Positions 9,826 through 17,955 are shown, numbered from the stretch's first letter. The stretch is 64,000 nucleotides of DNA from Haloarchaeobius amylolyticus (GCF_026616195.1 NZ_JANHDH010000001.1:1550001-1614000), one strand, 5' to 3'. Program-made: numbers and translations. Notes: a model not told the origin generated them from the letters alone.

Positions 9826-10114
9826 CGAGGTCCTCGCAGGCGAGTTCGACGTACGTCCCCACGTCCTCGATGTCCTGCTGGTGGTAGACGTGGGCGTCGT
9901 ACCCGTGGTGGCGCCGGGCGTCGGTCGCCTCGATGTACTTCACGGCGTCCGCACCGACGACGAACTTCGTCGGTCGGTCGAGGTCGTCGTGGTCCGACTC
10001 GGCACGGAACGCCGCCAGCCAGTCCGCGCCGGCGACGCGGACGACCACCAGGAACTCCTCGACGGTCCCGTCCCGGAAGTGGACCCTGACCGGGTACGCT
10101 GACGAGATGTCCAT
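9806..10114 (-). CDS. Conserved hypothetical protein, 102 aa
   Basis: Cytoplasmic small acidic protein of unknown function, read from the ATG at 10112-10114 (MDISSAYPVRVHF). An early beta-rich stretch (VRVHFRDGTVEEFLVVV) resembles small SH3- or PRC-like folds, but I cannot name the family. The 3' end overlaps the histidine-kinase gene by 20 bases on the opposite strand. Confidence 0.7.
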   Translation of the reverse strand: MDISSAYPVRVHFRDGTVEEFLVVVRVAGADWLAAFRAESDHDDLDRPTKFVVGADAVKYIEATDARRHHGYDAHVYHQQDIEDVGTYVELACEDLVSDGTG

Positions 10115-10270
10115 ACGGCAGGTTCGTGCCGCGCCGGGCAAAGCGTTACGGGAAGCCCCCCGCCGACCGGGCACGACGGCGCCCAACCACCCACCGGTTC
10201 GAGGGGTCAGGTCGGCGACGGGTGCCGGAAATCAGGGGGCGCGTTATGCCGGTGGCTGGCCTACCTTCCC

Positions 10271-10285
10271 TGCTAGTAACTAGCA
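10271..10285 (+). promoter_or_regulatory. Palindrome TGCTAGT-A-ACTAGCA before exported-protein gene
   Basis: Perfect 7-base arms around one base, 18 bases before the ATG at 10303 and about 25 bases after a weak TATA-like GCGTTATGCC (10241-10250). It lies near the expected transcription start, so it could be an operator or a short 5' UTR hairpin. No regulator is assigned. Confidence 0.4.
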
Positions 10286-10302
10286 CACCTGGGGGAGAGT
10301 CA

Positions 10303-11070
10303 ATGACACCGACCGACACCACCGCGCCAGAATCGTCGCCACACAGCCGTCATGCCGAAGCCGACCGCCGCCACGCCGCGACCGACAACCGCCGGTCCTG
10401 TGGCCGTCGCACCGTCCTCGCGGGCGTAGCCGCACTCGGTGCAGCCATCCTGCACGCGCCGCTCGCCCGTGCCGCCCCGATATCGCAGTACGGGACACCG
10501 CCGACCGGTGCCAGCGAAGAGCCCTCGGCGTACACCGGCTTCCAGACGGTCTCCGACGACCACGGCGTCATCAGCGCGCAGGTCCCGACAGAGTGGGGGC
10601 AGGCGGTGACCGTCGGGAGCCCGGACACCGAGTTGAGCCTCGTCGTCTCGTCCGAGCTCGCGACGTTCTCCGCGTCCTTCGAATCGGCACAGTCCCAGAT
10701 CACGAAGCCAGGGGCCGTCGTCCTGTACATGCCGACCACCGAGGTCGACCCGGCACAGCTCAGCCAGCAACTCGGTGACTACCCGCTGAACTGTCAGCTC
10801 TCCGGGGAGCAGATCCCGTTCACCAACGACCAGGGGCTCGCGGGCGTCGTCACCATCCACGGGAACTGCGGCGGGACGGACGACCTCGTCCTGAAGTTCA
10901 TCGCGAAGCCGGCGAACGCGCCGGGGACGGTCGCAGCCGCCGTCACCATCGTCGACGACCGCGACGCGGCCGCCGCCAGCATGTTCCTCAACACGCTGGC
11001 GATAACGCCGGAGACGGCAGCACCCGAACCGGCGGACGAACCGGAGTCGCCGCTGGATGGACTGCTCTGA
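10303..11070 (+). CDS. Tat-exported protein of unknown function
   Basis: The 255-residue frame starts at the ATG at 10303, preceded by a purine-rich ribosome-binding site (GGGGGAGA, 10291-10298). A long polar, His/Arg-rich leader (1-32) is followed by a twin-arginine signal (GRRTVLAGVAALGAA) and a cleavage-like LARAAP site, so export is by the Tat route. The mature part is rich in Ser, Thr and Gln, has two Cys (in LNCQLSG and NCGGTD) that could pair, and ends in a Pro/Glu tail. No catalytic motif is recognised. Confidence 0.75.
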   Translation: MTPTDTTAPESSPHSRHAEADRRHAATDNRRSCGRRTVLAGVAALGAAILHAPLARAAPISQYGTPPTGASEEPSAYTGFQTVSDDHGVISAQVPTEWGQAVTVGSPDTELSLVVSSELATFSASFESAQSQITKPGAVVLYMPTTEVDPAQLSQQLGDYPLNCQLSGEQIPFTNDQGLAGVVTIHGNCGGTDDLVLKFIAKPANAPGTVAAAVTIVDDRDAAAASMFLNTLAITPETAAPEPADEPESPLDGLL

Positions 11071-11126
11071 ACCGTCCCCGAGAACTCGATTTTCAGCAGC
11101 GGCCGGTGCCAGGGTCGCGACCCGTC

Positions 11127-11642
11127 CTACGGCTCAACCGCGGGCGTGAACCGCGCCGCGAACACCGCGTCGACCTGGTCCTCGGTCGCCGCGAGCGACC
11201 CCGAGTTGTCGACCCTCGCGTGGTCCATCGTCACCTCGTCGAAGACCTCGCGGAAGTGCTGGTGCACCTCGAAGTCGGCGTCGCTCTCGTCGCCCTCGCG
11301 GGCGGCGATGCGCTCCCGGACGACCGCCTCGTCGCACACGACCCGGACCAGTTCGAAGCGAGCGCCGACCAGCCGGGCGATGGCCTTCGCCCGGACGCGG
11401 TCGCCCCGGCGCTGGAACGTCCCGTCGAGGACGACCGTCTCGCCCTCGTCCAGCAGCGCCTTCGCCCGCTCGAACAGCCCCTCGTACACCATGTAGGACT
11501 CGACCTCGGTGTAGTCCGGGTCCTCGAGCAGGTCCTTGCGCACCACGTCGGTCCGGAGGAGGGTGCCGCCGGTCCGGTCGGCCACGTCCTCCGCCACCGT
11601 CGTCTTGCCTGCACCGGGCAGGCCACAGACCACCGCTAGCAT
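11127..11642 (-). CDS. P-loop kinase (AAA_33 type)
   Basis: Small ATP-binding protein of 171 residues from the ATG at 11640-11642, which puts GLPGAGKTT at residues 7-15. A LID-like region (GTFQRRGDRVRAKAI) and an RERIAAREGDESDAD stretch match zeta-toxin/gluconate-kinase-like small-molecule or nucleic-acid kinases. Substrate unknown. The longer frame to 11723 adds only an untypical N-terminus. Confidence 0.85.
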   Translation of the reverse strand: MLAVVCGLPGAGKTTVAEDVADRTGGTLLRTDVVRKDLLEDPDYTEVESYMVYEGLFERAKALLDEGETVVLDGTFQRRGDRVRAKAIARLVGARFELVRVVCDEAVVRERIAAREGDESDADFEVHQHFREVFDEVTMDHARVDNSGSLAATEDQVDAVFAARFTPAVEP

Positions 11643-11782
11643 GTCTCCACCGCCGGTCGCCGTCGGTGCGGCCCCGTGTCTCGACCGCGCCCTGGTGTCC
11701 GAGCCATCACTGGTTGCCTTCACCGTGGTCCGTCCCCGACATGAATCTACGGAAAACAGGTCGCGGCCGGCGGGCGCCCCGG

Positions 11783-12517
11783 TCAGTCGCTCCCGTCCAG
11801 CGACACCTGCGACAGGTTCGCCTCCAGGTCCGCGACGTGCTCGTTGTACGCCTCCACGAACCCGACGAACGCCTCGGTCAGCTCCCGCACGTCCGGGGCC
11901 GACGGCGCCTCGTACTGCGACAGCAGGTAGATACCGCCCTCGCCGCCCACCCGGAGGTACGACGCCCGGTGCTCCTCGCGCTTGAGTTCCCAGCGCGTCC
12001 CCGAGACGGTCGCCCGGAAGGTCCCGTAGTCGGTCCCGTCGTAGCGGTGCAACTCGCCGCAGATGGTGTCACACACCTCGCGGATGCGTCCGAGGATGCG
12101 GTCGCGCTCGGCCACCACCGACTCCGTCGTCTCGACGGCCGGGAAGTCCGTCTCCACGTCGTCCAGCACCCCGTCGAGGGACCGGACGTGCTCGTTGTAG
12201 GATTCGACGAAGGCGTCGTAGTCCCGCATCGCGGTCGCCAGGTCGCCCGGCTCGGGCGGCTGCTTGGTCGAGACGACGTATATCTCGCCGCCCGACTTCC
12301 CCTTGAAGCGGAGGTACTGCAACCCGCCACCCTCGTACTTCAGCGTCCACTTGCCCTTCCTCGTGGAGAACGTCTCCTGCCCGTAGTCGCCGCCCTGCAG
12401 GAGCGCGAGTTCGCGGGCGATCTGGCCGGCGTGGTCCTTCACCGCGGCGACCACCTCGTCGCGTCGTCTGGTGGTCTCGTCGGCAGAGAGAAGGTCGAAG
12501 TCGAGTTCCTCGGTCAT
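11783..12517 (-). CDS. Two-repeat protein of unknown function, 244 aa
   Basis: Not recognised as a characterised family. Read from the ATG at 12515-12517. The protein is an internal duplication: an N-terminal helix, a DYG-x-F-x5-W-x-LK segment, YLR (68-70 and 187-189), a GG-x-IY strand, then FVE-x-YNEHV (103-111 and 220-228) and a Leu-rich end recur in each half, about 117 residues apart. Both halves are predicted alpha-beta-alpha with coiled-coil edges, and no catalytic residues stand out. It is probably a cytoplasmic binding protein. Confidence 0.8.
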   Translation of the reverse strand: MTEELDFDLLSADETTRRRDEVVAAVKDHAGQIARELALLQGGDYGQETFSTRKGKWTLKYEGGGLQYLRFKGKSGGEIYVVSTKQPPEPGDLATAMRDYDAFVESYNEHVRSLDGVLDDVETDFPAVETTESVVAERDRILGRIREVCDTICGELHRYDGTDYGTFRATVSGTRWELKREEHRASYLRVGGEGGIYLLSQYEAPSAPDVRELTEAFVGFVEAYNEHVADLEANLSQVSLDGSD

Positions 12518-12605
12518 TGGTGGTGCGAGGGACCGGGAGAGGATAAGGGGTGGCATGTCGTGCTGGTGCCACCGATTCGGTCCCCCGACTGCACTCGGGT
12601 CGGCC

Positions 12606-12776
12606 TTACTCCGTCTCGGAGCCCAGAGCGACCTCCCCCGACTGGGCTCCGAAGAACGACCGGAGCGCCATGAGGACGCCCATGTACGTCCCGAACGCGA
12701 CCGTCAGCACCGACACCACCAGGATCAGTGCCAGCTCGATGAGCGGATTGATTCCGAACAGCTGGAGGGGAATCAT
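12606..12776 (-). CDS. Small membrane protein, 56 aa
   Basis: Starts at the ATG at 12774-12776. One long hydrophobic helix (about residues 10-40, PLIELALILVVSVLTVAFG) is followed by a polar acidic tail ending GSETE. Function unknown. It sits between the two-repeat gene and the tRNA-Pro locus. Confidence 0.65.
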   Translation of the reverse strand: MIPLQLFGINPLIELALILVVSVLTVAFGTYMGVLMALRSFFGAQSGEVALGSETE

Positions 12777-12850
12777 GCCTCGCCGTATACGGGGCCGAGT
12801 GATAAGTGACCGGACTGCGTGCCGAGAGCAGGTGCTCACGAAGCGTGAAA

Positions 12851-13040
12851 TGCGGGAGAAGTGGGCCGGCGCGAATACTGAATCGTCGCAAGACGGTCAC
12901 CTCGCTCCGCTCGGTGCTGCGACTTGCTGGATTCAAATTCCCGCGTCCTCCATGTGCCGCACTCGGACGTCGTTCGCACACGCTACGCGGTGCTCACCGG
13001 GTTGAGTGCGGGAGAAGTGGGCCGGCGCGAATTTGAATCG
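12851..13040. repeat. Direct repeat of the tRNA-Pro 3' end (att-like)
   Basis: A 26-base identical block (TGCGGGAGAAGTGGGCCGGC plus GCGAAT) occurs at 12851-12876 and 13007-13032, and both continue with TGAATCG after a small difference. The right copy is the 3' end of tRNA-Pro plus its 11-base downstream flank; the left copy is a fragment. The 156-base spacing contains a T-arm-like TTCAAAT string but no gene. Integrases commonly duplicate a tRNA 3' end, so this may be an att scar. Confidence 0.6.
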
Positions 13041-13090
13041 CGGTTACGGCCACCCGAAGGCCGAAGGATACCAAGCTACCCCACCGGCCC
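13018..13090 (-). tRNA. tRNA-Pro (anticodon CGG)
   Basis: Read on the minus strand, it has a 7-bp acceptor stem (GGGCCGG with CCGGCCC), D arm with AGCUUGGUA, anticodon stem CGGCC/GGCCG around the loop UUCGGGU (anticodon CGG, codon CCG), T stem CGCGA/UCGCG around UUCAAAU, and discriminator A. CCA is not encoded. Seventy-three bases, no intron. All stems pair perfectly in my reading. Confidence 0.95.
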
Positions 13091-13113
13091 GCATGCCAAA
13101 CAACGCCGCGATT

Positions 13114-13122
13114 ACTTTTAAC
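13114..13122 (-). promoter_or_regulatory. TATA-like box of tRNA-Pro
   Basis: GTTAAAAGT on the minus strand, about 24-32 bases before the 5' end of the tRNA, in an otherwise G/C-rich stretch. Spacing fits an archaeal TATA box. Confidence 0.6.
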
Positions 13123-13156
13123 GCTTCCGAATCGGACGACGGTACGCCGACCGTTC

Positions 13157-14116
13157 TCACGCCAGTCGGACGAGGGCGTCGAGGTGACCGCGGAACTCGA
13201 GGTCGTGGCCGTCGACCGTCGAGACGCGGACGGCCTCCGAGGAGAAACTGGATTCGAGGCGGTACTCCGCGCCGTCGTCGCCGTGGACGTAGGCGGTGGA
13301 GCCGCCGATGTAGCTGGTCTCGGCGCGGGTGACGACGCCGTCGACGGTCGATATCTCGGCGTCGCCGTCGCGGGACTCCCGCCGGATGTCGAAGCGGATC
13401 TCGTCGCCCTCCGCAACGTCGTCCAGCCCGGAGTCGAGGACGTTCTTCAGGTCGGAGCCGTCGGCGGCCGCGACCGCCTCGGCGGCCTGCCCGGCGTCGT
13501 GGAGGGCCTCGGGGCCGTCGTCGTCCATCTCGGCCGTGGCGTCGACCTCGGAGGTGGTCTCGTCTGTCGCGTCCGACCCGTCGTCGCCCCCGGCGGTGGC
13601 TCCGACGGTCACGTCCTCGGCCGGGTCGGCTTCCTCACCCGCGTCCGCGCCGGGGTCCTCGGCGTCGGCGTCGTCGACCGCCTCGATGGGGTCGACGTCG
13701 CCACCGTCGCCGGCCGGGACGGGCGTCGCCACGTCGGTTGCCGGTTCGGGTTCGGTCTCTGGGACGTTCGCCACGAACTGGTCGAAGACGCCGGCGCAGT
13801 CCGCACACAGCAGGTAGCAGGTGTCGTCGACGGCCAGCAGTTCGAGGCTGTCGTCGTCGCCGAAGGCGTCGGTGCAGAAGCTACAGGCCTCGACCCCCGC
13901 GAGGGAGTCGGGGTCGGTCACGTCCACGTCGTGGGCGGTCATGTCGTCCGTGAGTTCCGTTATCTCGCCGAAGCAGTGCTCGCAGGCGAGGCGCTCGGTG
14001 ACGGCGTCGGCGTCGGTCGCGAGGTCGACGCGGCGGTGACACAGCGAGTGCAGGTCGTCTCGGGAGACGGGCCGCTCGCAGAAGGTACAGGTCTGGAGGG
14101 AATCGCGTTCGGTCAT
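13157..14116 (-). CDS. Cys-rich zinc-binding protein with acidic linker
   Basis: Unknown function; 319 residues. The N-terminal 115 residues hold four CxxC pairs (CTFC, CEHC, CSFC, CADC) plus single Cys and His residues, enough for two or three zinc sites. Residues about 120-195 form an Asp/Glu/Ala/Thr-rich linker that is probably disordered. The last 110 residues are a beta-rich domain (DEIRFDIRR...EFRGHLDAL). It may be a nucleic-acid or protein adaptor. Separate promoter region from the tRNA gene. Confidence 0.75.
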   Translation of the reverse strand: MTERDSLQTCTFCERPVSRDDLHSLCHRRVDLATDADAVTERLACEHCFGEITELTDDMTAHDVDVTDPDSLAGVEACSFCTDAFGDDDSLELLAVDDTCYLLCADCAGVFDQFVANVPETEPEPATDVATPVPAGDGGDVDPIEAVDDADAEDPGADAGEEADPAEDVTVGATAGGDDGSDATDETTSEVDATAEMDDDGPEALHDAGQAAEAVAAADGSDLKNVLDSGLDDVAEGDEIRFDIRRESRDGDAEISTVDGVVTRAETSYIGGSTAYVHGDDGAEYRLESSFSSEAVRVSTVDGHDLEFRGHLDALVRLA

Positions 14117-14166
14117 CGTCTCTCACCTCCCCCGCCGGCCACTTAATTTCGACCGTTAGTTTCGGG

Positions 14167-14763
14167 TCAGAAGTGTTGGTATCCCTGAGTGTCGAGCCAG
14201 TGGTGGGCGACCGTGATGGCGTGGTCGGCGTGGAGGACCGTCGGGCCGAGGCGCAGGCGCAGGTCGGCCGCGTCGGCGAGGAGGGACACCTCGTCGTCGG
14301 TGAAGTCGGTGTGGTCCGAGAGCACGAAGACGGGGTTCTCGGGGAGGTCGGCGTCGCCCGCCGGCTCGCCGTCCTCGTGGAGCTGGACGACGGTACCGTC
14401 GCGGGCGCACTCCTCGAGGATGGTCTCGAAGCCGAACCGCCGGATGGAGACGCCGGGCGAGGACTCGGCGGGCATGTGGCCGATGGCGTCCTCGCGGTGG
14501 TCGAGGGCGTTCCGGACGAGGGCGGCGATGGAGCGCTCGTCGGGGTGGAGGTTCCGGACCTCGCTCCCGTCGACGGTGACGGTGTACTCGTCGCCGAGCA
14601 CGAGGTGGACGCGCACGTCCTCCCGGAGGCCGTGGCTGGCGAGGAAGGCAGCGTTCAGCGAGCGGGCGAGCAGGTCCATGCGGCCGGCCTCGCTGGCGAG
14701 CGCGTCGAGCGAGAAGTCGGCCGTCGTCGGGACCTCGTGGCCGAGGACGATGAACTGGCGCAT
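14167..14763 (-). CDS. trmY: tRNA pseudouridine(54) N1-methyltransferase TrmY
   Basis: SPOUT-class methyltransferase that methylates N1 of pseudouridine 54 in archaeal tRNAs. The 198 residues from the ATG at 14761-14763 (MRQFIVLGHEVPTT) have the TrmY start, the central VRNLHPDERSIAALVRNAL segment and the SAM-knot end with VFVLSDHTDFT. Length matches the family. Its substrate is made by Pus10, encoded 0.8 kb away on the other strand. Confidence 0.95.
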   Translation of the reverse strand: MRQFIVLGHEVPTTADFSLDALASEAGRMDLLARSLNAAFLASHGLREDVRVHLVLGDEYTVTVDGSEVRNLHPDERSIAALVRNALDHREDAIGHMPAESSPGVSIRRFGFETILEECARDGTVVQLHEDGEPAGDADLPENPVFVLSDHTDFTDDEVSLLADAADLRLRLGPTVLHADHAITVAHHWLDTQGYQHF

Positions 14764-14944
14764 ACGAGATGGTCGTCCGTGGCGGATAAAGACGCGTCGA
14801 ACTACGGGCTCGCGGGAGAGGCCCCGGCGGCGGGCGACCCGTCGAGTTCGCCCTGAACCCGTCGTCTGTCCACGGCGCGTCGAGGCGGCCAGTGGCCCTC
14901 GATATGACGCCATCTTGAAATCCACAGCCACCGTCGGGAACGAC

Positions 14945-15559
14945 ATGGTCTCGTGGCGGGCTCTGGTCGCCGGTACCCTCGTGGAGGTGGTCGCCGTCCT
15001 CGTGCTGGTCCTGCTCGTGACAGCGGTCGGGCTCCCGGGGTTCTACCAGCCCGCGAGTCCGGCCCGGCTCGCCCCGGTGCTTGGCGGACTGGCCGCCGGG
15101 TGGTGGGGGCTCCGCGAGTGGGACGGTCCGGGGCGGGTGGACTCGCTCCAGGTCGCCACCAGGAACGGGGCCGCGCTCGCCGTCCTCACCGGCGGCGGCG
15201 CGGTGGTCGGACTCCTCCTCCAGAGCCGCCTCTGGGCCGCCGTGACCCTGACGGCACTCGTCGTGTTCGGAGCGGCCTGGCGCGACGGCGACGCCCGGCT
15301 GGCCGCCACGGCCGCCTTCGTGGCGGTCCTCACCATCCTGCCGCGGCTCCGGGTCGGTCTGGGCACCCTGCTGACGGCCGCCTCGCTCTGGCCCCGGATG
15401 GGTGCCTACGCCTTCCTCGCCCCGCGGCCCGGCCTCGACGGCTGGCTCCTGCTCGCGCTGGCGCTCGTCGGCCACGTCCTCGGCGGCGTCATCGCGGGCG
15501 TCTGGGCGAGACGCCGAGATGGCAAGGCACTAAGCCGGCCGGCGTCTGGCAACCGGTAA
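14945..15559 (+). CDS. Multi-spanning membrane protein, 204 aa
   Basis: Not recognised with certainty. About six hydrophobic segments are separated by short Arg-rich loops, with a Gly-rich last helix (LVGHVLGGVIAGVWARRR). The start is the ATG at 14945. Its stop codon overlaps the start of pus10 (TAATG), so it is the first gene of a two-gene operon; whether the link is functional is unclear. Confidence 0.75.
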   Translation: MVSWRALVAGTLVEVVAVLVLVLLVTAVGLPGFYQPASPARLAPVLGGLAAGWWGLREWDGPGRVDSLQVATRNGAALAVLTGGGAVVGLLLQSRLWAAVTLTALVVFGAAWRDGDARLAATAAFVAVLTILPRLRVGLGTLLTAASLWPRMGAYAFLAPRPGLDGWLLLALALVGHVLGGVIAGVWARRRDGKALSRPASGNR

Positions 15560-16875
15560 TGGACGTACTCGACACCGCCCGGAAGCTGGTCGCCACCGGG
15601 CCCGTCTGCGACCCCTGTCTCGGTCGCCCCTTCGCCGACCGGAGCTTCGGCCTGACCAACGCCGAGCGCGGGAAGGCCCTGCGCGTCAGCATCGCCCTCG
15701 AAGACGACGAGCCCTACGAGTCGCCCGAGCGCGAGGACTGCTGGGTGTGCGAGGGCCACACCGCCCGCTTCGACACCTACGCCGAACTCATCGCCGAGGG
15801 GCTGGCAGGCGTCAGTTTCGAGACCTACCAGGTCGGCACCCGTGCCCCACCGCTGGTCGAGGAGAACGAGATGCTGTTCCGCGAGGACGCCGGGATGGCG
15901 CCCGACGCGGGCGAACTCTTCAAGTCGGAGTTCAACCGCGAGGTCGGCAAGCGCGTCGGCCGCCTCACCGACACCGACGTGGACTTCGACCGGCCGGACG
16001 TGCTCGCGGTCATCGACCTCGAACGCGCCGGCGAGGACCCCTCGACCCACGCGGTCGACGTGCAGGTCAACCCCGCGTTCGTCTTCGGGCACTACCGCAA
16101 GCTCGAACGCGACATCCCCCAGACGGAGTGGCCCTGCCGCGAGTGCGGCGGCACCGGCGTCCAGCTCTCGACCGACGAGGGCGAGGAACCCTGTGACTAC
16201 TGCGGCGGCTCGGGCTACCTCTACGACGACAGCGTCGAGGGCTTCGTCGCCCCGCACGTCCTCGAGGCGATGGACGGCTCCGAGGCGGTGTTCCACGGGG
16301 CCGGCCGCGAGGACGTCGACGCCCTGATGCTCGGGACGGGGCGGCCCTTCGTCGTCGAGGTGAAGGACCCGCAGGTGCGCGCACCCGACGTCGAGGCACT
16401 GGAGGCCGACATCAACGCGGCCGCCGACGGCTCGGTCGAGGTGGAGGACCTGCGCCTCGCCACCCACGAGATGGTCGAGCGCGTCAAGGAACTCGACGCC
16501 TCGAAGACCTACCGCGCCGAGGTCGAGTTCGGCGACGACGTGAGCGAGGAGTCGCTCGCGGCCGCGGTCGACGAACTCCGGGGCACCACCGTCACGCAGC
16601 ACACGCCCCAGCGCGTCGACCACCGGCGCGCCAGCCTCGACCGGACCCGCACCGTCTACGACATCTCGGCCGACCGGGCTGACGCGCGCCACGCGACCGT
16701 CGAGATCCACGGCGAGGGCGGCCTCTACATCAAGGAGCTCATCAGCGGCGACGACGGCCGGACCGAGCCCTCGCTGGCGGGCCTGCTCGGGACCACGGCG
16801 ACCGTGACCGCGCTCGACGTGCTGGCGGTCGAGGGCGAGGACGAGGCCTTCGACGACCCGGACTACCTTCGCTGA
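15559..16875 (+). CDS. pus10: tRNA pseudouridine synthase Pus10
   Basis: Forms pseudouridine at tRNA positions 54 and 55 in archaea. The 438 residues carry the N-terminal zinc cysteines (17/20 and 61/64), a THUMP-like RNA-binding part, and the catalytic motif GREDVDALMLGTGRPF with Asp252 as the expected nucleophile. Between them are two further cysteine pairs in CRECGGTG (193-200) and CDYCGGSG (212-219), the DnaJ-type CxxCxGxG pattern. The ATG at 15559 overlaps the preceding stop codon. Confidence 0.95.
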   Translation: MDVLDTARKLVATGPVCDPCLGRPFADRSFGLTNAERGKALRVSIALEDDEPYESPEREDCWVCEGHTARFDTYAELIAEGLAGVSFETYQVGTRAPPLVEENEMLFREDAGMAPDAGELFKSEFNREVGKRVGRLTDTDVDFDRPDVLAVIDLERAGEDPSTHAVDVQVNPAFVFGHYRKLERDIPQTEWPCRECGGTGVQLSTDEGEEPCDYCGGSGYLYDDSVEGFVAPHVLEAMDGSEAVFHGAGREDVDALMLGTGRPFVVEVKDPQVRAPDVEALEADINAAADGSVEVEDLRLATHEMVERVKELDASKTYRAEVEFGDDVSEESLAAAVDELRGTTVTQHTPQRVDHRRASLDRTRTVYDISADRADARHATVEIHGEGGLYIKELISGDDGRTEPSLAGLLGTTATVTALDVLAVEGEDEAFDDPDYLR

Positions 16876-16950
16876 CAGACATCTCGGGCAGCCGAGACGC
16901 GCCACGCTTTTCATCGTGGGGTACGTCAACACGTGTCGAGGGGATACCCC

Positions 16951-17070
16951 ATGTGTCATCATGTAGCAGGAGAGAACACCACCCACGAACTCGAGGCAGA
17001 GGACGACACGGCGGACGAGCACGAGGTCGACGACGAGCCGGAACTCGCCGAACCGCCAGCCGACGACTGA
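16951..17070 (+). CDS. Small acidic protein, 39 aa
   Basis: Frame from the ATG at 16951 to the TGA at 17068-17070. MCHHVAGE is followed by a run rich in Glu and Asp and ends PPADD. The strong acid bias and codon use fit a real haloarchaeal coding sequence. The Cys-His-His start could hold a metal, but this is speculation. A TATA-like CTTTTCAT lies near 16910. Confidence 0.55.
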   Translation: MCHHVAGENTTHELEAEDDTADEHEVDDEPELAEPPADD

Positions 17071-17127
17071 GTACACCTTCGACGTTCTTTCGACCGGTTC
17101 ACCGACCGCCAGCGACCGCTGTCGCGG

Positions 17128-17955
17128 TCACCCTGACGTGTCCGAGACGGCCTGTGGCGCACCCTCCGCCCCGTCGTCCTCGCGGAGGTGGGGCGCGAAC
17201 TCGCCGATGGGGGTGGCCGCCCCCCAGCACGACTCGAACAGCCGCCGGCCCCACGCCAGTGCCGCGTCGCTCCGTGCGACGAGTTTCGTCTGGGCGTCGT
17301 AGCTCCCGTCCTCGCGGGGGAGCGAGAGCATCACGGCGTCGTGGGTCACGGTCAGCGCGAAGTCGTGGTCGTGGATGCGGACCGTGGGGTTCTCGTGGTC
17401 CCAGTCGTCGGCCTCCTGTGACTCGACCTCGGAGAGGATGGAGGCGTCGAGCCCCAGCCGTATCTGTGTCCGGTCGGTCACCGAGCGGATGGCGTCGGCG
17501 TAGCGGTCGTGGTAGATGGGCGTGAGCACGTCGAGCGACTCCGCCTCCTCGATGACGGTCGCCGTCCGCCGGACCACCCGGTAGGGGTCCGACGACGGCG
17601 CGGTCAGGTGCTCGCAGCCGGCGAGCGCGCCCAGCGACTGGCGGAACCACCGGGGGAGCGCCGCGGCGTCGTGGCTCGCGAAGTAGTCGCCGTGGTCGTC
17701 GAGGACCCGTGCCGTGCGCTCGCGGTCGTCGACCTGGTCGGCCACGAGGTCGCCCAGCCCGGTCGTCTCCCAGACCCGGTCGTCGCGCTCGGCCACGAGC
17801 CGCCGGTCGCGCAGCTCGTTCAGCGCGTTGTACACCGCCGACTTGCTCGCGTCGACCTCGTCGAGGATGTGTCGTCGTGTCTGGGGGTCGTCTCGCAGGG
17901 TACGCAGGACGGCCTGCCTGACCGACGAGGTGTACACTGTATCGAGGATGGCCAT
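17128..17955 (-). CDS. HTH transcriptional regulator with C-terminal FilR1/DUF1724-like domain
   Basis: The 275 residues start with a winged-helix DNA-binding domain (about 10-75; recognition part DASKSAVYNALNELRDRRLV). They continue into the domain found in methanogen and haloarchaeal FilR1/DUF1724 regulators, which may sense a ligand. It is divergent from rnhB across a 113-base A/T-rich gap (CTCTAAAAAATTAG near 17984), a likely shared promoter region. Target genes are unknown. Confidence 0.85.
   Translation of the reverse strand: MAILDTVYTSSVRQAVLRTLRDDPQTRRHILDEVDASKSAVYNALNELRDRRLVAERDDRVWETTGLGDLVADQVDDRERTARVLDDHGDYFASHDAAALPRWFRQSLGALAGCEHLTAPSSDPYRVVRRTATVIEEAESLDVLTPIYHDRYADAIRSVTDRTQIRLGLDASILSEVESQEADDWDHENPTVRIHDHDFALTVTHDAVMLSLPREDGSYDAQTKLVARSDAALAWGRRLFESCWGAATPIGEFAPHLREDDGAEGAPQAVSDTSG

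Noticed and set aside
12886-13006. Second tRNA gene in the spacer
   Set aside because: Only a T-arm-like TTCAAAT string is present; no acceptor or anticodon stem can be formed.
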